Source: Gossypium raimondii
Lineage: Eukaryota > Streptophyta > Magnoliopsida > Malvales > Malvaceae
Direction of reading: 5' to 3'
NCBI RefSeq assembly: GCF_025698545.1
Contig: NC_068569.1
Coordinates: 13,330,001 to 13,394,000, forward strand
DNA: 64,000 nucleotides
Of the stretch, positions 36,961 to 47,966 are shown piece after piece. Under the pieces are notes generated by a model that saw only the letters and a list, made by a program, of their open reading frames with translations, was not told the DNA's origin and made no database searches. Within the stretch, counting starts at the first letter, position 1. The number at the start of each line of letters is the position of its first letter. The position numbers and the translations under genes are program-made.

Positions 36961-38879
36961 GCAAAGTTAACAAATGTTAAAATTTCCGTCCATTTTGATG
37001 TAATTTGACAAAAAATTACAAATTCAAAGATTAAAAAATATGAAAAATTAAATGAATACCAAATTAAATAACTTTCTTATGTAAAATTTAAGGGCAAAAA
37101 AAAGTTATTATGCCCATTTTTAAAAATAACCGATCTGAAAGCGTGGTCCTTGTACTAATAACTCACGTTCTCATGCGTGTGCCACGGCGTAGGGGTATTT
37201 CTTTTGGCTCCTAAACAGAACTTTCATCATCAGTCCACTCACACGAAATATGTGATCATCTTTAGATTATCTTATTTTTCTTTTGTCGTTAACGTTTCTG
37301 TTTTATATTACCTTTCACTTATGTCAATTAAGTACCATCGACACTAGAAAAAAAGGTTAAGCCTTGATTATTGGTTACTCTTTGCCGATGAAAAGAGAAG
37401 CAATAATGGATAGGATATATAGAAAAATCGACAATCAGAGTAGAAGTGTGTTTGAATTATTTTTAAAATATAAGTTGGTTTATTCGAATTTAACTAATTT
37501 TTACCATATAAAATAAATATTTTATAATTATATATAAGAGTTATTGATTATTTTCTGTTTAGTTTTAGAGATATCTATGAAAAATATTTTACTTTACTAA
37601 ACAATTTTGGGAAACCATAAAACAAAGTCTACTCTATTAAAATAAGTCCAAAAATCCATATAAGATAGAGAAAACTGAAAATAAAATTGAACCAATTTAT
37701 AAACTAATTGAAAATTACAAAAAGAAAGAGATTGACATCATGAAGAAGAAGATGAATAAATAACCAAAGGAGTGACGAAGTTGGCATACTCCCAAACCAT
37801 TATAATTGGAGATAAAATGATAAAATATAAGAAGAAACAAGGAGAATGTGATAATCTAGAAATTGGAGAGATTAACAACTTTATCTACAATTTGTATTAT
37901 AACTCACTGATTTTTAATGTGGTACGAATCTAGACTCGGTTAGATATTGGATAAGATAAGCATCGAATGTTGTGGATACAAGGGCCATAGTGGACCTCAT
38001 TCTTCCACCCTTACTAGGATTGACAAATAAAATATCTATTCGAATTATAGTATTTTAGTTACGATTCAATTTTAGTTTCGTTTGATAAATAACTTCTTCT
38101 TTTTTACTTTTAATTTTATATTTTTATTTGAATTAATGAAAACAACTTTAAAATATTATATATTGATGAATCAAATTGAATTTGGTTTAAGTTTTTAAAA
38201 CCTACAGTACGAAAGAATAATCGTATTCTTCTTCCAAAATGATTTCTGCCAAGCTGAAGAAATAAGCATTTTGTGCTTTCAGCAGTCACATGATTTTATA
38301 CTGGACGGATGAATCAAAATTTTGATTTATCATCAAATTTTTTAATTCAAATTTTATTTATAAATCACACGTCTCATAATCTTCGAATATTTTTTCTTTT
38401 GTTTATGCCATTTCAGCAAATTTGGCGTTAGATATAAGCGGGAAGCCACCAACTTTGTGTAAGGGGTGGATATGGAAATTATTAATTTTTTAAGAGAGTT
38501 AAACTCAATTTTTTATTTTAAAAATATTTAAATTAAATAATTAACTTTTAGGAGCAATAAAAACAAAGAAAAAAAAATCGTTTAACCAAATCGCTAAAAG
38601 GCTTCAATTGAGAGGACTAAAAATGAAATTTATAGCAAAGAAAACAAAGGCTTCGTCCTTGAGCATGATTGTTTTGTAAAAAAAAAAAACAATACGGGGT
38701 AAATAGCTATCGACTTATCGCAAATGATATCCGCACGTGAAGTTTCTTTAATTTGTTTTCTTATATTATATATATATATATATATTATGGTTTATATTCG
38801 AGCTTTCTGATTATTCTTTTTAATAATATTATATTCAAAATTTGAATTTATATTTTCTTTTTAATCAGAAGTTAAAATT

Positions 38880-39075
38880 AAATTATAAATTTTACGATAG
38901 TAAAAATATAATTTTACCATTTAAATAGTCTATAACTTTATAATTTTTAAAAGATTAAATCATTTTTAAGAGAGGTTAAAGTATAATTTTATCTTCATTA
39001 ATTTAAAATTTTAAAAAGTTTAAATAGAAAAATTTCCATTTTGGAGCAGCCTTGCCGACTTCCTAGCTACGCTCT
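38880..39075 (-). repeat. Dispersed AT-rich repeat, copy in minus orientation
   Basis: Reads as the reverse complement of the copy at 35745-35960: ACGATAGTAAAAATATAATT, AGTCTATAACTTTATAATTTTT, AAAGTATAATTTTA, AATTTAAAATTTTAAAAA, then TTTTGGAGCAGCC and TAGCTACGCTC. A third, weaker relative with AGCCCCTAAAATAAAAA lies at about 9325-9510. Confidence 0.55.
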
Positions 39076-40830
39076 TACTCTTAACGATGTAATGTGCTTT
39101 ACTATTACATCCAACTACTTATTAATAGGTTTTTAAAATTAAATTAAAATTTGGCTTAATTGTTCACCCATTTCTTTTTAGGGTTAGATTTCAACAAGGT
39201 TATCGCACTGCTGTTAAAGGAAAAAAAAAACTTTCAAATTACATCTATTTAAATTTCCTAGCCTGGATTATTATTATCTAATATATGTGCATCGGAGTTT
39301 TTAAACCATGGTAACTGGTATCCTATCAATTTATAATTATATATTTTATAATTACATTTAAATTAATGATTAAAATATATATTTAAATTAGAATATAATT
39401 ATTAATTTAAATTATGGAACTTGATTAATAATTTTAAAAATAACTTTTGCATATGAATATATATAACACATATGTTACCATAAAACTAAAATTGCTCTAT
39501 AAACAAAAGATTATTATTATCTAATATACTAGCAATGGAAGTCCCAAAAGATCAAGGATTGCCATGTGTATTGTTTATTTATTTTTATTTTTTAAAATAA
39601 ATTTAAGACAACAATTTTTCACTACTTCACCACCAATAACAAACAATTATCCATAAATATTTTAGACTTAATCACAAATTTGATTAACATTTACATGTTT
39701 TGTTAATATGATTCTAATTGTATTTTTGAGCTTTTTATTATTATTAATCTTTATTTTTTTCAAAAGGATTTCAAAATGGATGCATATGTACGTATATTTG
39801 AGAGGTTTCAAAAAATAATTAATAAATCAAACCGAAAATATTGAATGGATGCATTCATTTTGAAACTTTTTTAGATAATTGTGTTTATTTTTTAAATTAA
39901 GAGTTATTTTTTAACTTAAATAATTTAGTTTCCATATATAATTATTTTATTGGATTATTTAAATAATAAATTATATTTATTAAAAATATTTCACATATAA
40001 AATTTCACATTATCTCGTCAACTTTTCACCAAATTTATTAAAAATAATTTGAAAAAGATAAAATTATTAGTAAAAAGTTTTAAAATACAATTAAAACTAT
40101 TTTGACAAAAGTCAGTGGTAAATTTGTCCATAAAATTTTTTCCATCAATTCATGATTTTTTCTATTATATAATTTCAATATATACAGAAAGGAGAACAAG
40201 TCATCATTATAAGCACATGGTAAAAATGCTAAGTTCAAGAAGGATGATTTATGCCCAGAACATAGAAAAATTAAAAAACATATAATTAATCAAGTAATTA
40301 ATAACACCACAACAGAAAAGGCAGCTGATAATCCCGCCATCGCCAGAGTTATATCTGTGTCTCAGTCTATTGCCTGCTTCTCCTTGAGATTATTAGCGAA
40401 AACCGAGATTAAGCAGGGACATTAAAAACTTGGGCTGAACTTATTGGCTTACAGTTTTTACTCTCTAACAGTGGTTTTGTTTCATTCATTAATTGCTTCA
40501 GGTGGGTTCGATCGGCATTTTTAGTTGTAATTTTAAAGAAATAAAGGAAAAATCCATGTGAGGGGGAGAGATGGTGAAATTGAGCATTCAAAAAAATGGG
40601 AAGGTGTTGTGTTTGGGAGCTGTCGCAGGGGGAGACGTCGACGAGCGGCAGCTCGACAACTCATATAAACCCCAGAGCAGGGGCCAAAAACCCTTTCTCC
40701 ATGCAAAAGCAAAAGCAAAAACAAAGTCTCTCCCCCCCAAAAAATCTCTTTCCTTTTGTTCTTCCACATGTCCCTTTAAGACGTGGCGTTGCGTCCTCTT
40801 GTTTCGGTTTTTCTTTTAAAAGACCTTTTC

Positions 40831-41878
40831 TCTCTGTTAGTTTTTGCTGGTTCATTCATTCAATTTTTGGTTGCTGTTGAATCAGACGACCCGAATTTAC
40901 CCGAAGGCAAAAGAAAAGCTTTACTCCCTGTCTAGTTTCATCTCTTTTCAATCAATTCGCCTCCTTTTAATCTTCAAGGTCCCTTATTTTATGTTTCTGT
41001 TTTTCGTTTTTTTATTTTTATTTTCTGGCAATGGTGGTTGGATCAAGATCTGGTTTTTAAGAGACTTTTATTTCTGCCCATTCATATTCCTTGTTCATTC
41101 TTTATTTTCTTTATTAAATCTTTCCTTTTTGTTTTAATAATTGTACTAATAGAGAGTCTCTCAGTACAAGTTCAAGCATTTCCAAATTTTATTTGAATTG
41201 AATAATTCTGGGAACTTCAAGTTTATAGAGGATGTTAGCTTTCATTGCTTTTGGATTTCATCTTTCTACTTTAATCTAAAAATCGAACCTTTGCTCTTTA
41301 CAGTGATTGTTCTTTCATTTCATGTATTTTTTGAATCCCAATCAGGCGCTTAAATTTGTAATAACTACATTCATAGATCTAACAGAAGCTCAAATTTGTC
41401 TCTTCTTGGCAACATCTTTCTCATTTTTTTCTTATTGTTCAAATAATCAGAGGTGTTTTTCCTTCTACCAGTGGTTGACTGAAGGGGAAGTGCTGGATTG
41501 GTTAATGTCAAATCTTTATAACCGGGATTCCATTCTAGAATTTCTAGGTGTGGGTATAAATTCTTTTGAGATTTGGTCATTACATGCAGCATGCACATGC
41601 TTCAACTTATTTAAACATCTTAAATTTCAAATTTTAATGGCATTACGTATATCATATCATTTTGCGACTTCCATTTCCTTAAGTCAGTTTGCTGAGACAA
41701 AAGAAAACCTGGGTCTTTTTTGCTATTACCCTGTATGGTCTTTCAGCATAAATTAAGTGAGAACTTATTAATTGTTGCATTTACTTTTAAAAAACTTTTG
41801 AGGTAGCCTTTTCTTTTGTTTTCATCAATGCAATTTCCTGCAGTTTTTATGCGTTTAATATAGAAGCTTTGGTTGTCT
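40831..41878 (+). promoter_or_regulatory. Probable 5' UTR and leader introns of the DUF707 gene
   Basis: CT-rich leader sequence (CTTTTCTCTCTG, TTTACTCCCTGTCTAGTTTC) begins near 40830 and includes a possible donor at CTTCAAG/GTCCC (40977). The intervening sequence is T-rich like plant introns, and open frames within it have no motif. Boundaries of the UTR exons are uncertain. Confidence 0.4.
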
Positions 41879-44800
41879 ATGAAGACATTTACTGATAAGA
41901 GAAGAAATGCTTCATCTGATGGGGTATACTCTTTCTTTTCAAGATTGAAAGCCTTTGAACATCGAGGTTTTAGTAGCATCTTATTCTTTTAAAGCTTCTA
42001 CTTGTCTGATGTTGTTGCAGGGGAACAGTGGATTTAAAATGAAGCAGCTTCCATTTATGGGAGTTATTTGTTCAGTTACATTGTATATTGTATATAGAAC
42101 AACAAATTATCAATACTATGAGACACAGGTATAACAACTCTCCTTGTTCTCTAGATTCCACTGGTTTTGATTTATTGTAAGGAGATAAATAGGATTTCAT
42201 GCTGGCATTGTTATATTTTAATAAGGTGTTGTGAGGCTTGCTAAAGCTATATTCTTATCTTTTATAAATGCTTTCTCTTATTGTCAGATGGAAACCAAAT
42301 TGCACCCTTTTGACTCCGTAGAGGTAAGCATCTTAATACTGACATATACCATGCCAAGTTAGTTTATAGTTCCTGTTGACGCCTGAGCTTGAAGAACTCG
42401 AAACTTTTTCGGCCTTGGTTTTTCTTTGGACTATGTTTTAGTAAAACTTAATGTGTATTTCTTAATTCATTAAGTGCTCACATTGGTAACCTGTGTGGAT
42501 TCAGTTTCTTCATTGTCGTCATCTAAGGTGTGTATTATGTTTGTGTCAAGGATAATGAATTGCCTTCCGGGAAATTAAAAGATTTGCCTCGTGGGATTAT
42601 GCACACTCGCTCAGATTTGGAACTAAGGCCTCAATGGAGAAAGAGTTTACGGTCAGCGGTGAGATTCAAATTTTTTCATATGCTGGCATGAACTTGTACC
42701 CTGAGATATGAATATAGCCACTTTCTGTTTTGGTTTTGGTTTTGGTTTCGGGTTGTCTTTCAATGGATAAAGTAATGACTATTGTTATGTGCTGAATTTT
42801 TTGTTATTCGTGCAAAAAATCAAATTGTTTACAATTGTTCATGGCATTGGTTGGCTATCCAATTACAGGTTAAGGTTAAGACAAATAAGAACTTGCTGGC
42901 AATGCCAGTTGGTATTAAACAAAAAGAACATGTAGATGATGTTGTGAAAAAGGTATTGCATCTTGTCCTCTTGACTGTCAGATTTGATGAATTGCACAAT
43001 GTTTGCCTAATTTTGTGAAATTCAGTTTCGTACAGAGAATTTTACCATTGTTTTATTCCATTACGATGGAAAAGTGGATGGATGGTGGGATCTTGATTGG
43101 TGTGACAAAGCCATTCACATAGTGGCTCATAACCAAACAAAGTGGTAAGACTTACTGTCGGTGAAAGCATTCCTTCTGTTCTTTGTCGTGTGAAACGTGG
43201 TGGTCGATATGTATGCTCATAATGTCTTGTGAAACGTGGTGGTCGATATGTATGCTCATAATGTAACCCATTTCATAATTCCAGCAATAAGATACTTGGG
43301 AAAAAAAGGTTCAAGTCATTTTAAGTTGGAGCAGTTCGACTTGGGACTTACCGTATAAAATAGGCCTTGATTTGTAGTTCACTAATTCTTATAGTTACAT
43401 TTTACATGATAACTCTGTATATTTGTATTGTTGAATCTACAGTTTTTGCTGCTAAGGAGTGCTCATTTAAGATTATGAACTAATGTTTTTGTGTGATATG
43501 TTATTGACCATTTTACTGTATCCATATTTCGTCAACTGGAATTTCTTGAATGAATTTGCCAAAAACATCACTGTCCTTTCCTTGTTGCTATTTTTATTGG
43601 TGTTACCTACGTTTGCATTTTTCTAGTAATTGGATAAGCTTAGTGATTTCTTCCCTCTTTCAGGTGGTTTGCTAAGCGCTTTCTACATCCAGATATTGTG
43701 TCTACTTATGACTACATATTTCTTTGGGATGAAGATTTGGGGGTGGAGCATTTCAATCCAGGAAGGTAAATGGCTTTTATGACATTTTAGGTCACCTGCA
43801 ATAAATATCTTGATGTTATCTTATGTGTTTTTCAACATTAGTATGATCTTCTGTCAGTTTTATTGGACATTTAGTTTGATCTTTCTCTCTGTTACTATCT
43901 TGAGCTCCGTGAGGCTTTTAGGGAAAATCCAAACGTTTTGATTCAGTCAACTCTTATCTCTACAGGTATCTAGAAATTGTGAAGTCAGAAGGTTTAGAGA
44001 TTTCTCAGCCAGCTTTAGACCCAAATTCAACGGAAATACACCACAGAATCACTATACGCTCTAGAATGAAGAAGTTTCATAGGTGATTGGAATGGTCTAT
44101 GACAAATTGAAATTTCATAAAAAGCTTACAGATGATTATTTGTAAATACTTTAACATGAAAAGTTTTGGCTAGTACAGGAGAGTCTATGAACTCAGAGGT
44201 AAAACGAGGTGTTCAAATATAAGCGAGGGGCCACCATGCTCTGGGTGAGTTATTTTATCATCACATTGCCTGGTAGCATACGATGTAATGTTTTAAAGCA
44301 ATTTAATGACAACAATTTCATCCATCAAAATGCTTGAAAAAACAGCAATCCTATCATATGTCCTCATACTTGATAACTTCTAAATTTGACATGGACCATT
44401 GCTTGGGTTTAAGTCCTAAGAGGATTTGCCCCCATTTTTATCTTCCAAACTCCATCTGAGATCCTCTTTTGCGAGCTGACAGTAAAGCCATCTGGCTATC
44501 CTTAGCTAAGACTGATGAAATGCAGATTGATAAAAATCTTGAAGAATATCGAGTGTCATGATCTGATTAGTTGGTGCCGATTTTAACCCTCCATATTATC
44601 TTTGTAGGTTTGTGGAGGGAATGGCTCCTGTGTTTTCGAGAGCTGCCTGGCGTTGCGCTTGGCATCTCATACAGGTAATCTTGCATGTTTTGCTTGTCTA
44701 CATAGTATTTTGAACAGTTGCTTCATTCTCTTCCTTGCATTTCGATATGATCTACCCTTTCCTTTTGCATTCTCATTTATAACAACACATAATTTTCTTA

Positions 44801-46062
44801 TTTTCATTTTATTTTGTTATTGATCTCTAAGCTCCCCTTTTTTTATATGTTTTTTCATTCAGAATGATCTTGTTCATGGATGGGGAATGGATATGAAACT
44901 TGGGTATTGTGCACAAGTAAGATTTCACTTTTCTGTTTCAGATCTGCTAGCCTTTGTTGACTATTCGTTCTTTATAGTTCATTTCCTTTTTATTCTAATA
45001 GAGTTATTTCATTGTTCTGAGAAACTGGATATTTTTATTATGTTTGCATATTCTATTATTCAGGGTGACCGCACGAAGAATGTGGGGGTGATTGATAGAG
45101 AGTACATTGTTCATAAGGGCATACAAACTTTGGGTGGGACTGGGGAGCTCACGAAGAAAACCAAAAAGGTTCTGCTTTGCCTTCTTCCCTTCTTTTATTT
45201 TCTGTATTCTTTAAGGGTGAAAATTTTTTTTACATCGTATTATTGATCGCAGTTATGTGCTTCGATTTGACTGAATAATAAAAAAGAAAGCATATCTTTC
45301 ATCTTAATTTGTGCGTATTCTTCACAAGGCCAATGGTAATCTATAGGAAGCATAGAGAATATACATACTCCTTTAAGGAGTTTTTGTTAATTGAGTAAAA
45401 CACTGGATTAATATTCTTATCTGTTCTCTTGTTTTCCATTTCTTTAACTATTTATTGTTTTTATAAATCCGAAACTCAAAACCCCTAGTCCTGTATATTC
45501 ATTTGTGCTATATGATAAGTGACGTATCCTTTCAGATTCATCTCTAGATACTTGGTTTCTTAATGGTTTTTCCTGCTTATCTCAGAAACGTGGGACTTCC
45601 AGTGGGTCTTCAGGTTTAGATCCCCGAGCTGAGGTGATCCATGATTCTTGACTTCACCTTTATCCTTTGATTTAGTGATTACATGTATTTAGCTTTTAGT
45701 TCCTCTGGCAAACCAAAACTTTGTGTTTTAACTTGTATAGTTCACAATTGATAAGTGTCTTTAGGCACTCTCGATAGTGTGGTTCTATAGCAGTAGCTTT
45801 AACCAGACTTCTTCGAATGAATGAATACAATTAAATGCATCACATGATCGTCTTTAATTCTCGTATAGGCACTGTATAAACGGTTTCTATATATATACTG
45901 TTGTTGCAGATTCGCAGACAATCGACTTGGGAACTTAAAATCTTTAAAGAGCGATGGAATCAAGCAGTAATACAAGACAAGGATTGGATTGATCCATTTC
46001 CAAGACAACAAAGGCGGAGAAAACATAAACGTCAATCAAAATTTGTAGACCTTTATGACTAA
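41879..46062 (+). CDS. DUF707 family protein (lysine-ketoglutarate reductase trans-splicing-like, At1g61240 type)
   Basis: Coding exons: 41879-41923, 42021-42128, 42288-42323, 42551-42658, 42869-42952, 43026-43144, 43664-43765, 43966-44082, 44179-44244, 44608-44674, 44863-44916, 45064-45168, 45586-45633, 45910-46062. All phases match (403 aa). Homologues that I recall start MKQLPFMGV, which is the ATG at 42039 in the second listed exon (382 aa); the upstream 15-codon exon adds MKTFTDKRRNASSDGGNSGFK in frame and may be used or be UTR. After MKQLPFMGV a hydrophobic segment (ICSVTLYIVYR) is a likely signal anchor. The DUF707 core follows: FRTENFTIVLFHYDGKVDGWWDLDWCDKAIHIVA.NQTKWWFAKRFLHPDIVSTYDYIFLWDEDLGVEHFNP, later FVEGMAPVFSRAAWRCAWHLIQNDLVHGWGMDMKLGYCAQ. 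The WDED motif resembles the acidic DxD site of glycosyltransferases. Probably a Golgi or ER type II membrane enzyme; activity unproven. The LKR trans-splicing name is historical. Confidence 0.93.
43187..43264. repeat. 39-bp tandem duplication in a DUF707 intron
   Basis: The 37-bp segment TGTGAAACGTGGTGGTCGAT..CTCATAATGT occurs identically at 43189-43225 and 43228-43264, period 39 bp. It lies in the intron after 43144 and does not touch splice sites. Perfect identity suggests a recent event. Confidence 0.9.
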
Positions 46063-47817
46063 TCACAGCTGGTTTAGGTTGGATATCCCCCTCATGTACA
46101 GATTCAATAGTCATCAACATCAACCATACTTGTATTTTAGGTTTCCTTTACCCTTTTTTGAATGCTCATAATATTATATATATCATTATTTTCATTTTTC
46201 ACAAATGCCTTGAGTTTTGTCCAGTTCTTCACCTCTTCTTTCCTCTTTGTAATTTATACTTAGACATGTAATCAAAGAAACTATATTTCTCAATTCAATT
46301 CACGTGATGGCCAAAAAGAAAAAAAAAATCTAATTCATGCAAGCTCGAAATTTGGGTCTAAAATTTTATCCAAATTCATTCATATTTGCAAAAGACTAAC
46401 TTAAGTTCATTTTAAGCCCCTCCATATTTTTAAAATTTTTTTAAAAAAATATTAATATTGTTTTATTTTAATATTTAATAATTTTATATATTTTGTATAT
46501 AATTATCTTAATATTATTTTAATGTTTATATCAGATTAATATTATATATTTAGTATAAGTTTATTCAAGTCTTGAATGTTAAAGTTTAAGTCTAGCCCAT
46601 GTTTTAAGCGGACCTAAATTTTTGTCCAAACACTTTTAACTTTTGAGTGAGTACCTAACTCATAAGTAGATCTAACATATACCGGATACGAATATTTAAA
46701 ATATAAAATAAAATAATCCAAACATCATAATTTTTAAAAAATTTCAGACAGGACAGTGTTTTGAGTTAATTTTAACAAGCCCAGACGACATTAGTTGAAG
46801 GTAGGAAGAAGGCAAACTAATCCCTTTCGGTTCTATATTTAATTATAGGCATAGTTATCGGAAGGCAAACTTATTTGAGGAGTGGATATTCGGGCAGCCT
46901 GAACGTCGGCGTCGAAAGCGACATTTTTTTTTGTCTTGTTAACAAACTCAACTATTTATTTTCGGTGTCTTTCAATCTTATTTTTAAATTTAATTAATTA
47001 GTTAATTAGTTTTGATTCTTCCAACGTCATGTGTCTCTCATGATCTACCATTTTCTTCTTCAACACTTCACTCAAAAATATTTTATTAATAATTAAAATA
47101 GTATTTCATTCTTCAATAACAAGTAATATAATCCATTTAATATACAAAACTTTTGTGGGTAATTCGAGATTTGTATAAAAAATATCGTACGTATTCAATT
47201 TTAATCAATTATATTTTTATTGATTGAATTTTTAAGGAGCATTTCTTACAATTTATACTCAACTCTTGAATTTATGTTTATAAATTTTCCTTTTACAAAT
47301 AAATATTTAAAACTTCAATTACATTTTATTGTAGTCCCAAAGAAAAGAATGATATTGATAATAATTTGATACAATTGAGACGAATTAAAATCAAATTTAT
47401 ATAATATTTGGAAAAGAGAAACGTCCACGCTTTATGAACAAAATTTGTATAAATTTGTCCATTTTTAAAAAAAGTTCAGAATTTTTTCATTTTGTTAATG
47501 GGAAAATAATTCTCCTTCATCTAAAATTTATCTCAGTTGAAGAAAACTTTATCGTTTTTATTATGATTTTTCCATGAGCTATGAAAACAATTTAAGGGTT
47601 TTATTACGAAGGATGCTATATAAAACCATAAAGTTTCTTAAATGTTTCGATAAAGAATAAGTTTTTGTTCATTGGATGTATGTTCTTATTGTAGGTTTCA
47701 TTATTGGTATGTGTACTTGTAAAAATTGTTAATCATTCGTGATTATTGGTGTTTATACTTTGTATATTTTGGAACAATGCTTGTTTCACCTATTTTGTGA
47801 CCATATTCATGTGATTA
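46063..47817. other. Intergenic, DUF707 3' side
   Basis: 3' UTR of the DUF707 gene for the first few hundred bases, then AT-rich sequence without credible frames. No RNA gene or well-formed element recognised. Confidence 0.4.
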
Positions 47818-47966
47818 AGACCAGAATCATTAAATGATAGTAGAAACCACAAACGACAAATCACATTTTCTGACTTAGTAGAAGGCTCCTAAGTCAAACG
47901 ACATGTTTTGGGTGTGGTAGAGCAGCAGAAACCACAAATCACATTTTTCGTTAGTGTCCTGTGGCA

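Larger units (their letters stand above)
35171..40830. other. Large AT-rich intergenic region (about 5.6 kb)
   Basis: No coding frame of merit. It holds the inverted pair of dispersed repeats and an inverted repeat listed separately, a TA microsatellite at about 38763-38786, and numerous degenerate AT-rich stretches. The last 300 bases are CT-rich and are the promoter and first UTR exon of the DUF707 gene. Confidence 0.45.

Noticed and set aside
40571-41756. Several open frames before the DUF707 gene
   Set aside because: They are T-rich, lack motifs and lie in what looks like the UTR and leader introns.
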